Below, piece by piece: positions 21,959 through 36,300 of a stretch of DNA of 64,000 nt (positions are counted from its first letter, which is position 1; each line of letters starts with the position of its first letter). Below the pieces are notes generated by a model. It had not been told where the DNA came from. It ran no database searches and saw only the letters and a list, made by a program, of their open reading frames with translations. Origin of the DNA: Megalopta genalis (lineage: Eukaryota; Arthropoda; Insecta; Hymenoptera; Halictidae); the NCBI RefSeq assembly GCF_051020955.1, contig NC_135014.1:39946742-40010741 (forward strand), written 5' to 3'. A program made the translations under genes and the position numbers.

Positions 21959-24900
21959 CTGAAAGTAAATTGTTTCAATTAAATCATTATAGAACAGTTA
22001 TTGTTCTGCATTTACATCAAGCTAACGCTTGAAACATTCAAGATAAATTCAAAATTTACTTTTCGTACAATTTGATCTCAGTTTTATTTAAGTCTATGAT
22101 TTGCCGAGGAATTTAATTATCTGCGAAGCGTGATATCGTACGATGTTATCTACCGCTAAAAACTCAGCTAATTAAACCATACAAGTTTTTATAAAATCGT
22201 GTTATTAATACAGTTTTTTCATTTCCATAATATAAAATAAACTTTTATAACAAACAGGCTGGTATTGAATTAAATAAAGAGAACTGAATCTATAATATTA
22301 TCCAAATCGACTGATATTAATAAGTAAATAAATCATTTAAATGACTTACTTGAGTTACAGGGAATTACCTCGGACCGCTGACATTCCACCAACTGTTGTG
22401 TGTGGCGATCCTCAAGATTTCTTTGAATCATTGGGCAACAGCATTTACAAATTATAAGTTGGAAATATATTCGAAACCTGTAAAATACATTCCACTTTTA
22501 TTTAGTAATTACGCTAATTCAAATGTTCTGAGAAATATTTATTGTATTTGTAATAATAATTTATTTACATAATACTTAAATAATTTAATAATTAATTTAA
22601 TAATTTAATCATTTATTTACTATGTTGGAAAAGTAAAACTAATTGCATACCGCTGTATGTGTACACTCACAGGTAGACAACAAATAAATATGTCATATTT
22701 TTGTTTAAAATAAACCTAGGTGAAAGCATCAAATATTTTTTTAAATAAATACGGTAAGTGCAGATATTTAAAATCTAACCAGAAAATCATTCAGTGGAAT
22801 AATATATTCACATATAATGTGTCCAATTTACCTATTCAAATGTAAATTAGCTATTATATTCGATGATCAAGCAATTTTCTGTGAACTGAATATATAACGA
22901 ACGCGTGCGTAAACAGCAATTATGACCATTAATGTCCTTTAAAAGGAAATTGTGATAATCTGGAGGTTCCAATGTTTTCAACCCCCCACCCTTCTAGTTT
23001 GTAAAATACCACAGTGAAGTATCAAACATTTTTTAATTTTGCAATGTGAGAACATTTATTAAATGTTACTTCCTAAATTATAATTTGAAATCTGACAAAT
23101 GCAAAAATTTTTTCAATTCCTCTGCCTTTTTTATATACTGGAAATAAATTTAACAATCTAATTGTACAGTTTCATACAACGTTGAATACAATAACATTTT
23201 AATGTTATTAATTTATTTATATATGCATACGTAACAGGTAATATTAAGTTTATATATTTACTCAATGGATAAATATATCTGATTGTGAAATATTTTATAT
23301 TAAAATAAGGTATAACAAATAATGGACGTTAAATAAGAATAAAGGCAAACTAGCAAAACTAACAAGATCCATAATAGACAAACTCACCTAATATTCAACC
23401 AGTAGTATATAATAGGGTTTACCATGGCATTTGACATAGCAAGCCAGTAGAATCCTAAATAAATATGCTGAACATAGCTGCTTTTTGTAAGATGTCTGTG
23501 ATGGTAAATAAAAATGAAAAATCCTTGATAAGGCAACCAACAAATTGCAAATATTGCAACCACTGTGATAAACATCTTTACAACCTGTAAACAGTGCGTA
23601 CATATTACTTATTTTTTTTTGAAAATATTAACACTGTTAGTGTTGTTTCTGTTTGAGATTAACCAGGAATGATGACCAGCTCAAATTGGAATCCTAGTCA
23701 ACAAGCTTTATTCAAATTTTTCAGGTATACTATTCTTATACTGTATTATTTATTTGTGTCATCTATGTAAACATTTTAGGAGAAATTGCATACAAGGTGT
23801 TCTGTGATACAAACAGAATATTATATCTTTGCGTCCAGAAATTTATTTCAAATAAAAAATATAATACAATCAGCATCTAGTCTGCTTAAAGTTTGCTTAA
23901 TTATTTAAATGTGTGTAAAATTATATTTGATAGTGTCCTATACTACTGACATTGTACTCGCAAGTACAAATCCTTTCATTGATGGTTTGCATTGAATACA
24001 ATCAAAATCATTTTTAACTCCAGACGGATCTACATTTGACGGATCTACAGTTGACTTGACCTATATCTCATACAATATAATCTTATAGAGTGACCTTTTT
24101 AATCATTCTCATGACATTTGTTGGGTTCGTCACGGAACACCCAATATTATTAAAATTCACAAAGTACATAGTACTATAAAAGCTGTGATGTAAGCATTTA
24201 TCACAAACTGGCTTGAAAGCTTTAGTCATCTAACAAGTAAGATCCTTTTAAATCTTTTTACCTTGCGTTTAGACTTGATCGAGTTCTTCTGATACTGCGT
24301 GAGTTCTCCTATGGATTCTGTGATCCACAGTTTGCGGCCCATTAGTGCGTAGCATACCGCCATTAATGACATCGGAATCAAGTATGTTAAACTCAGGAAT
24401 ACTATATCATACCTGGAACAGAAAGCATTATGTCATGAAGGTAGAAAGAAGCGAAGTAGTCTGTAACCATAAATTATGCTTTCCCGACAAGAGTGTCTAG
24501 AGTGATGGATGCCGAAGTACAGTTGTATTACTTATATACAGGGTGTGCCAAGTAAATTGTTACAAATTGCATTCTTAAAATATGGTGTACGTATCAATTT
24601 CTTTTCCTTTTTTATATTAAATAGTACAAGAGTCTAATCTTTTGATGTGTAACTCTATTATAAAATAGTGTTTTAACTACAGCTCTCGAACTATGCACAA
24701 TAAAAAAGATTTTACTACAGTTGTCTCGAAAAAATTTCTAGATACTTAAAGATTAATTTTTCAGTACCACAAAGCATGATCTGTTTTCCAGTAACACTAC
24801 AGCTACCGATTCCTAAACGATTGGATTTATTCAAACTTTGTATGATTTCTATTATACCATAGGCTTCAATAAAGCCGATTAACAAAAAGTGTTTCATAGG

Positions 24901-27900
24901 AACGTTTCTGTAATTTTTATAACTGTGAAAGAAAAATTAAGAAACCAGTCATTTTTACGGATTTGGTAGTTCCATTGTTAAAAAGTGAAGTCGATATCTT
25001 TATTATAATTTGAGAAAACAGTTTGCAATTCTTTATTTGATACCCCTTTTATAGTAAATAGAGAACGTAGGATAAAATGAGTTTATGACCTAGATTATTT
25101 CTTAACAAACTATTTTTAAATATGAAACAAGTACTGCCAATCCTGCTACTGCAAAAGGTATTGAAATTTTCGTTCTTTACGCGCGAGACACTTACATAAA
25201 CTCTTAAATATAAAACCATTTTTATACAATTGGAATACAATTACACATTGATAAATTGTTTTATCGTTTTCTTCCTATGAACAGTTTCAACAAAACAGTT
25301 TCTACTTATACCACAATCTCGTGTCTCGTACACATTTACCGACATTGCATATACAGCAGTATAGACAGTTTACAGCAAAGTTTGCATACAGTAATCGCCC
25401 GATTCAGTTCTTTCCAGCATGGTCGTTTCGCACGTAGGTCGTTTCTGATAGCAGCACAGTAGACAATTGTCTGTAAGCTTGTACGTGTTTAGAAGAAAAG
25501 CCTTTAAATTCGAAGCCATTTTAACTCTAAATTCAAAACAGCTCTTCTGACTTACAGTATTTCCATTTTATATGTATGATTTATTGCATTTTATGCATAT
25601 GAAATTGAGTCACGCGACTTGTACTACAATTTTAATTTTAACAGTTTCCTGAAATTTAAACAAATTAGGTGATACTTAAAATGTTAAAATACGATACATC
25701 TAAGTTCCTTTTTTTAAATTTTATTTTTCTGTAAACTATTAAGATAGTTTTATATGCACGTACGTATGCATACTGCAATTTATTATTGAAAACGCGGATA
25801 AATTGGAATTTTTAATATCTCAATTTTAATAAATATTGGTACGTGCAAAATGTATTGTGTATCCTGTATTCAAGTGTTTGTTAAACGCCTATGTATTTTC
25901 AAGTTGCTATTATTAAGTTGCTATAATATATAATGCGTATTCAATCCGGAGGGAGTTTATGTATTCCCTTTCTCATACTGAATCTACTATCTCGGGATCA
26001 CACATGCAATTAGAACTATCAAAGTCATTCAAGTAGGTGAAACATTCAGCAGCAGTCGTGCCTGACGCAACACCTGTAATAGTCTCTATAAAAAGAGACA
26101 TTGAACTGTCAATAGCGGCGCTCGGATGTACTTTGATCCAGACTATAAATAGTCATTTGATTTCTGAATTCTTTTACGATTAAATTAAGTGGCTAGTTGT
26201 TGCACGAACAACAAGATTAATGAGTAGACAGCAGATTTTATGCATTTATGTTAAAAATCAATAGATCAAAACTGTGATACAATTAAATGAATTCCAAGTT
26301 ATTGTGAACTTATTAAGATTTTTAAAGAAAGAATTGAACTATTTTTCGTCCTGTTTCTTACGAAGTGCTTTTGGAAGCAGATTGGTCAAACAGTTAGAAG
26401 TATAAGTAATTAGATATTGCTTACAGGTGAATTCCCGTGTGAGAAGTATATTGTTAGCATGAATATGATTATAATCATTTCATTTGACATTTTATCATTA
26501 ATACAATTATTTATTACATATTTAAATTGTGATAATTCGATTGTGTAGTTCACAACGTGTTAAACAACTGATTTAACGAAATGTATCGACGAACGACAAA
26601 CATCATTAACAGTGTTAATCATACAATTAAATTTATTGAATGTGGTACGCAAAGTACAAAAATATATAATTTTAAGTAATAATAATACTGCAGTTTTCAA
26701 ATGTAGAAAATGTTTGTTAAAATAAAATAAACCACGCAATCTAAGCTCATTAGAACACAGCTTTTAGTTTTCAAACCTTCGCGATTTTAATATTGCGAAT
26801 TTTGTACAGACACTGATCTAATTACAAGGCTCTCCAATAAATGGCAAAATATTTTTATGTGACCACAACTGGATCGTACACCTCAGTGATCAAGTTAATG
26901 AGATGTTTCCCGTTCCAATTCATATCGAAAGACAGGTCGCATCCGTGTGCTAATAATCCGCAAGACAATTCAGAACATTCAAAAAGTTCTTGAATTACCA
27001 TATATGTACATACCGCTCTTAGAGCGATTATTTTTGAAGATACGAATAAACTTTATTGACAGAAATATTTAAGTACATAAAGGTAAATATATATGGCGGT
27101 AAATATAAATCAAAATTTTGTAAGTAAATTTTATTAAATGTAAGTTAAGTATATATATATATATATATATATAGACGTGGTTTTGTTAATAGTTCTAATA
27201 AATTCAGAAGAAAGTAAGATCATGCTGAATTAATAATTTTTTTACACACATAGGTGTGCTGCTTCAAGTAATGAATATAATAATATATAATAATATATAA
27301 TAATATAATTATAAATAATATATAATAATATAATAATTTTATTTAACACTTTGACTGCCATGTCATCGATATATAGATGACGTAATTATTTGCTCAGAAT
27401 TGAAAATTATTAGGATCCGCAAACCGGAAGAATATTGAAAATGTAATTGATGTCGTACAACTTAATTTTTCAATTTTAATTTAATTAAATAAAATACCTT
27501 AATTTATGAAATTTTTCAGTTGATTGGCGTTGCAGCTAAAGTGTTGAGGAAATGAAGGTGATTATACTGAAATATTTCCGATAGTAAAGATTCTTCGTAT
27601 CTCCATAAATAACAGATGTTCAAGTGCTAAATCTTCCTGGTCCACCCTATATATGAAACATGGTTCTCTTTCGTTTGAATGATTTGTTTATGAAATCATG
27701 GTTCTTGATTTTCGTGTAAAGTAAATTTGATCCCAATTCGGTAATAGGAATTCTGTCAACAATTTCTGGTTTCATTTGATCTGCAAAATTACTTGAAATG
27801 ATTGATATGACATCGTTACCTTCAATAAATAGCAAACAGTAGTTATTAATTAGTAATTGCATAACCTAATAGCAAATTAAACATGATCGTACGCGTTCTT

Positions 27901-30362
27901 GTCATTTCATATTTCGATAATTAATTCATCGACGTTTTGTGTAAACGTTTCCACATTAGCAATTATAACGTTGTAATTTACTCCGTACATATATGCAAAT
28001 ACTTACGTGTACCCGATTTTGCTACGCAGATAATCTCCGTCTGGCCACAATAAGCAACATACAATTCTAGTCCTTCCATTGGAATACCTGTAATTAAGGA
28101 ACGATGTTCTTGATATTCGCTATTTACGGTAATCGAAATTAATATACAGTAATTTTTGTTATCCACAAAAGTGAGATAAAGATATTTAAAAGAAATATCT
28201 ACGTGATTACAGTAAGTATACTAGCTAATAAAATTGCATAAATATGTAAGCAATATATAAACAATGTAACAGTTCACTTACTTAGATATCTTGTATTGTT
28301 GTGCATTAAAAATGTATATCAAATGTCAAAGTACAATTCAGAGATTTCGATGACTTTACCTCATCATTCTAGGATTAATGAAAAAAACGCACTTATGAAA
28401 AAAGTATCTTTCATTTAAAATAAAAATGCAACATACAAAATTTTGCGTAATAAAACATTGACTCGGGGCCGTTGATAGACATGGGAAGGCGATGATTTTT
28501 CATAAAGCAACATATAAAAAGTATCCTACATTATTGTATATTGATATATTTAGATTGTGATATTTAGATTGATATATTTACTTGATATATTTAGAATATT
28601 TTATAACACACCCAATATCGTTCCATATATACAAATTTGGTATAATCATTTTCTAAAAGAAATTACGGTTTTCTCGAGGGAACTTGTTTAAGGCACGCAA
28701 TTTTCAAAATGTTAAAATGACTATGGTGACGATTGATTGCATGGCTTAGCATCAATACTCAAAAAGCCCAAGATAATTCGATACTGCTTTTCGACATAAA
28801 AACAATATAGCCTCCAGTATATCACAGCTGGTAAATTTCGCACAGCTGCGTCGCCGTGCACTAAGTAATGAGAAACACATGTGACGACCCCCACTTTTAA
28901 GACTGGCCACTTAAGTGTGCCACAAAATTCGAACAATTTCCACAACTAGAGTTTATGTATTGATTCCATTGGAGGCTCCTTTTCAGTTATGAATTCTGAT
29001 TCCATTTCTGAAAGTAATTGCAACTGGTTCGCATTTCGGTATACAGTGAGTACCAATAATATTCGGACACCTTTTAAAATGCAATAACTTTTTTAATACT
29101 GGATCAAATGACTTGAATTGTCTCTGGATGTTTGACTGAGGAGTGATTAAGTAAAAACATTTTTACAAAAATTGTTTAAATTTAAAATTAAATTTGAAAC
29201 GAAACATTTAAGTTTCTTTATAAGCTAAAGTAAAAACATTGGGAAACATCAATTTTTAATTTTCTTTTCTCTCTCGTTGTGTATTAACTCATTGCCTAGT
29301 AAATTAGCCAGTCAGGCATCTAAACAAATATTAAAAATGTTATTGCATTTTAAAAGGTGTCTAAATATTAACGTCACTCACTATATATTTTCTAGTAAAA
29401 TTCAAAACCGATGCATTTCTTACGGAGTAAAAGTGAAAAATCTTGTACGAAAAGCGTTCAACGGAGAATATGTAACCTTCAAAATTGACAGCAACGCTTT
29501 TCTGTCCACCATAAGTGAGAAAAGTGCCTTACCGTACTTTGAAAATCAAGTTTCTCGAAAATCACTAACAAATTTCGTTCTACCCTTGAATTTATTCATT
29601 ACATAGAATCATCGCCCGTTTCAGCGTATTTTCAATATCTACATGTTTCTGAATAAACGGTTTGCAACTAATACAGTCTACAGAGTCAAGCAAAAATAAA
29701 TGAAACAATTAAACGTGAAGCTTTCTTGCAACTAATTTAAGAAATTTACACAAACTTTTAACAGGTTTCGGCAAAAATATGACTAGAAATAATGTATGAC
29801 TGTGACTACCTCCTTAATGTGGTCGTCGAGTATAAGATACACGGCAGAGCCAGTGCCGAAGCGATTGTCCATATTACAATCATAGTAATCACTGTTATTT
29901 TTCGAGATATACGATGCTTCATAGGCCTCATGATGGCCATGTACCTGAAACGGGAAGTTATTGCTCACGAAACTAATGTTTTATATATATGCTGTTACAC
30001 AAATTTCTAAAATTTCTGTTTCAAATTTTATCAAAATACTTCCGAAATTGTTTTAACGCGTTCGCGAATTGCTAACGCAATTCATTAAATGCATTGTGAG
30101 ATATCCAAACAATTTAGTAATACAAAGTTGCAAGCTCCATGGATGTTATGTTATGTATTACTAATATTGCAATAACTTTACACAATATCTTCAATTATAG
30201 ATATTATATTTGATAGTCCATTAGGATCGTGACATATTAATATTTCCTATTGAATGCGTATGATTAAAGAGTATGTAAGTAATCATTTTTAATATTGCGC
30301 ATGGAGGCAGTATCTTTTTACTTCAATTACAATGATAATAATAATAATTGTAACATATTGAC

Positions 30363-30398
<36 letters not shown>

Positions 30399-33300
30399 AA
30401 TTTGTAATAAAAATCGTTTACATTAATCACAAGAGACAATATCCGCATATAAATTTATTTGTTGAAACCTCAGTTGTAATTTATCGTTTTTTTATTATAT
30501 TAGTTTTGGTTCCGTATGTCAATACGAACAAATTATTATAGTAAAGATTGTATTACTGTTATAATTACATCATTTAATACAAATCCAATTATATCAAAAT
30601 GCATAAAATTCACAGTCCAATTGTAACAATGTCCGTAGATTAATCGATATTCTTCGATTGTTGCGGATTGCTAACATTCTTGTTGCAGAATATTCTTCAA
30701 TTAACCAGTTCACTTCGAAAGGTACGATTAAATAAAAGAGAAAAAATTAATAAGTTACTTGAACTATTTAATTAAGTGAAAGGCACAATAATCAACAAGT
30801 CTTCTCTCGGACTGTAAACACATTGCTTGAAATATTGTAAGCATTTTAATCTGTTTTACGTTCTGTCCGATTCTGCGACAGCTTTTCCGTTCTTCTGATT
30901 ACGTTAGAATGAGTAAAGCATTTCCGATGGAACAGGAATTATCAAATTCTTGAATTATTCCATCACGAAACAATACTCCACGAAATGAAACAATATCAAT
31001 TGACAATAGAGATAGCTTTGGCAGTTTTAATTAAAACCCTCCTTTTCACGTCACCGTGCTAATTCCTTAAACTTTTTAATTATGAAAGAAATCTGCGTAC
31101 TCTTGTGCATAATAGATTAAACTTTCGCTGAAGCTCATTACGATTTAACGCCGGAAAAACGCCCGCGTAGTGACGGTATTGAATGTATGTTAATTAATAT
31201 AAAGTATGCAATTACTATACTTTGATGAATTAGCAATATTTCTGTAACTCATTTTAATTCATACTAAATATATTATTAATGTATTATTATTATTAATATT
31301 ATTTATATAATTTATATTATTATATTACTTTATTCATATTATTTATATCATTCATATCATTATATATTATATTATTATTTTATATTATTTTTATTAAAAG
31401 GGTAAGACGAATGAAATCATTTTGCTAAACCATGTCCACTAAAATTATTTTGACCCAGTATTTTGGATTATATACTTTTGACTATTTTAGGTTAATAACT
31501 ATCCAATAATATATGTTGGAAACATATACATATGTACATATGTATTTAGAAATTCCTGCGTGCAAGAATTAAACACAGATATACTCCTTATACTTATAGT
31601 CTCAATAAATCAATTTTGCTATGAATACAGTTAAGTGCGCAATCTAATAACATTTGAATACAAAAGACATTCCAAGTACGGAAATAATCATGTTAAGTGT
31701 TCGTACACTATATTTACAGTGACTCGCATTAATATTCGGACACCATATTGTTAGAAGAATTATTGCTTCTTTTTATTGTTTAAGATAGCATTATTGAATC
31801 AATTGTTTTCTCATATAATAAAGCACTTCTTAAAGTAAGTAGAAACATAAATTTTGTTTATTTATTCCACATGGTTTTTTGTATAATAAGTGATAAACAA
31901 GATTGTGACAAAATCCTACGTCGCAAAAATATTCAGACAGTGAATGAATTACATTAATTTTATATGAAATGAAAACCTTTTTAATCATGTTATCATAATA
32001 TTAATATTTTGTCGGTTGACCCTTTTGTTTTATTACTTCATGTAATCGCATGGGCATGTTACAGATGATTTTATTTAAATAATCCGGCGAAATCCGTTTC
32101 GTTTCGAAATCCGTTAGGTATAAGAATTTTTCGATCCAATTGATCCCATAAATTTTCAATTGGATATAAATCAGGCGATTGTGGAGGAGGATTAGGCCTA
32201 ATAGCAGATCGATGCGACTCTGAAAATCGTGTTCACAAATATGAAAATAACATTTGCCGCAGAAAATTAATGAGTAAAGTTTTATGTAAGTTTAGGCATC
32301 GATGCCTACAAAGTCTTGAAAAACTTTTACCGTGCAAGGTTCCTAGAAGTTAGGAAGAAGCTGACGACAAAACGCAGCAGCTGCTGATAAAAATTTAATT
32401 ATTGAAGATGCCAAGTTGCCAATTTGACTTTTATTAAATCATTACGGGAAGAAATTATGTCTAACGTTACATTTTTTAAATAATTGATTTATTTACTTCT
32501 CCGTTATACATAACAATTTCTTATACAATTTTAATTAATTGCATCTCTCTCTTGGGTTTAACTCGAGCTTAATAAATATCTCAACATGTAGCTTAAAAGC
32601 TTCACGACTTAGGAGGGAAATTAAGAATATTGTTAATCAATGTCTCCATTGTTATCGCCTGTACAAAAATATGTAATTTATCTTACAAATTAACATAATT
32701 GTGAATGTTTAAATTGGAAATACTATTTAATTTTCTTTCGGGTAATTTCTCAATAAAAAAAGTATAACAAGCAAATTATAAAATGAAGTAACCAATAACA
32801 TAAGTGAAAATTTTATTCAGTTGATTTAAATATGAAAAAAAATTTAAGTGTCAATACAAAACGCCAGATTAGTACAACTTTAACCGTTCACGTTTCTCTT
32901 ATGATGTACCAATGCCACCAATTACGAACAGTAAGTAATTAATATAAATTAACAAAAAGAAAGGACAAAAGTGTTACACATTTTTGTGCTCGTAATAGTG
33001 TTTTAATAAGACGTATTAAACTCTTTTATTAAAAAATAAACATACAAAACATACAAAATTTTAATACGTTTTAACAAACCAAAGGCAGAACAATTGGCCA
33101 GTCCACAGTAACCGGGCTTCACTACCATAAAACAATAAGCGATGGAATATTATATCGGAATATTTCGGACAAATATAAACATCATAATTTCGACGTCAAA
33201 CAGCAAAATGTTATAAAAACTCTGTCAACATTTCCCAGTTTACCTTATCCTATTCAATATGAACAGATGCGTTTTATCCGCAATTCGGATGTGATATACA

Positions 33301-36300
33301 TATAATCTATTCGTACGTTTCTCAAAACGGAATCATAATTTTCTATTATGCCACGTGCAGCGTGTTTGCCTTTTTTAGCTATTTACTGTCGGCTAACGCG
33401 CATCTCTTAACACACGTAGCCGACATTCATCACAAAAACGTCGAAAAGAGTTGGCAACTGCCTCAGAAACGAAACGCTAAATGGGTCGCAGTAATTAATG
33501 CGCACACCAATTCCGATTCTCTACTATTGCCATTAAGCGCATCTCGATCCTCGGAACAGTGCTGACATAAATCCTGAGCCCTGTGAGATCCATGAACCCT
33601 GGACAATCAGCACAATCCATTCTAGGCAGTCATGCCTTAATTAGTTCGAATAATTCTATGAGCTATTCGTCCTGCATAAATTATCATTTTCTATACTTGG
33701 GAAGGCATAAATCAATCGCGTAGATCAGTTACCACCAATTGTTAACCACGTAATGCGAACACATCGTAATAAAGTATCAGATGTCACGGTTCTTCCCGAA
33801 CAGACCCCAATTGTCCGACTTTGATTTTAACGGGTCTTTGCAAGGTGATAGTATACAGGGTGACTCCAAAAATGTCTCACAATCCGGAAATGAGGGGTTC
33901 CTGAAGTCATTTGAAGTAACTTTTTCCTTAGCGAAAATGCAATCTGCGGCTTCGTTTACGAGTTATTAAGAAAAAACAGTGACCAATGACAGGCGAGATT
34001 AGTTGGCGCGAGACGGCCGAGCGAATAAGCGGAACTGAGCTTCGTGCGCTTGGCTGGGCCGCCTCGTGTCAGTCGCGATCGCCTCTTATTCGTCACTGTT
34101 TTTCATCAATAACTCGTAAATAAAGCCACGGATTGCATTTTCACTAAGGAAAAAGTTACTTCAAATGACGTCAGGAACCCTTCATTTCCGGATTATGAGA
34201 CATTTTTGGGGCGCTCTGTATAAGTTTCTAATAATATATGTAAAATATTAGGTGTAGATACTGGGTAATTTTAAAAATATGAACAATTAAAGTTACAAAC
34301 CTTGAAGATGTGCCATGAATATAGATGGAAAGTGTCAAAGCTACGTTGGTGAAATGAGTAGAATGTGTGTGGCTGTTAAATCGTCGTAAATTAACTCTAA
34401 TCCTACCGAGCACTAAAATTGAAAAACTTACCTTACCTCATTTTTATGCTTGGATTAAGAATCAATCATTTCTTGTGAAAGAATCTTTACAATTCCCACA
34501 ATTTTAAATTAAAAAATGTGAAATCAGTCAGTTTTTACCAGCAAGTGAAGTTTAACGCCAATGGCCATCGTTCATGGAAGTCAAAAACATAAAGACAACT
34601 GTGACTTGGTTAAATTTCGCAGTCCAATGTTTGAGCTTAAAAAAGTTAAAACTGCATCTGTAGATTCCAAAGGGAAACAAACTAAACATAAATTATGAAA
34701 TTAATATTGATCGTTTTAAATTGATCACCGCTACTATACATTGAGAAAAATAGTTTAATATTTTGTACCTTTTGAATTAAGAGTAATCTTCGTGACATTT
34801 TTATTCCAGTATCGATTGCATACATATTTTAATGTTTATGTTTTTAATATTTTGTGAAATAATAAGTTTCGCGTAACAGGCTTTATGATATTGTAAACTT
34901 CTGACGTCATGAAAATTTATACTCCATCGCACGGTGACATTTCAAATAAATTTATAACACGCGAGCCCGACATATGAGAAGAGAACGTGTTTTTTTTAAA
35001 GAATTAACTTGTGTTGCTGTTTCTGTATCGGCCTTGCGCTTTCCTACTTCCATTTGCGGCACGGATTCGAGTTTATTGCGTGAACCATCTGTGACACGTA
35101 CCGTGAGTAATTAATTACCAAATACGATTTGTTCTCTATTTCTTAATCAGTCTGTCAATATTAATTTGGCGGCTGACAGTGGGAGTAAATGAATCCCAAG
35201 ACGGATCAATCGAGAACTTTACTAGGCCAATAGGATTTAAGAGAACTAGGTCATCGAATCAGTTAAAAGTGAACGTTTGATATGGAAGTGAAATCAAATG
35301 CTGACTCTTGCATTAAACGTACGACTTCTTTTATTTTCTCTTGACCATTTTGATCAGCAAATTATGTTTCAGTCAGAATGTCATATTTTAAAGAAAGAAA
35401 GAATGTTTCTTAGCTTAGCTAGAACTTTCAACCCGAGCTGTTCTCTGACCGCTCTTGTTGACATTTATGTTCAATATAGTCCGGCAAATTAGCATGAATA
35501 CACTCATGCTTGAGGAACAATCAAGGATTGTCCATATTTACTTTGAAAATCAGTCGTCGATCCGCAAGACTTGTAGACGACTTCATGATTTTTATAGACA
35601 TAATCATCCATCGGAACAAGCCATCCGTCGAACTGTGGGTAGATATCGTACAACATACCCTCCCTGCATGATTCAGTATGCACGCACTGAAGTAAATATT
35701 GCCACTGCAAACAAAAGTATGCAACGGGATACTTTATCGATTCGTCGTTGGTCGTAACAATTGACGACTTGGAAGCCAATCTTGATCGTAATGTTCGTGA
35801 CGTACAGCCGATATAACTCGAATTAGCAGAGTTGCGCAAATTACAATTTAATTACTTAGCAATTTAATTACATTGCAATCCGTATTTCAGATCGCCATTC
35901 AATTAAATTACAATGTAATCCGTAATTCAATACGAGTAAAATGACAAAATACTAAGTGATTCAATGACATTAATTACGAATTACTCGTAACGGATAATAA
36001 ACAATTCAATTAATAAGTAACAATCGAAATTGTATTAATAAATAAGAAATAAATTTTATTATTTTAAATAATTTAGGCAGAGACCTATATAAATAATAAG
36101 TAATTATTTTTACCTTTCATTTAAACTTCCAAGTAACAAATAATTTTTGTATTTAAATAATCACTGTAACAATGCCCAACACTGGATAGCATAAGCTCTA
36201 GTACTAACACGAAACAATGGTAGACCAAAAACATGAAGATAAGATAGCGTCATGTACTATGAATGTCGATGAGGAGTATACTCAAGGAGAAATATACTCA

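Noticed and set aside
29783..29968. 61-codon - frame over the receptor TM4 exon
   Set aside because: Out of frame with the true exon 29810-29944.
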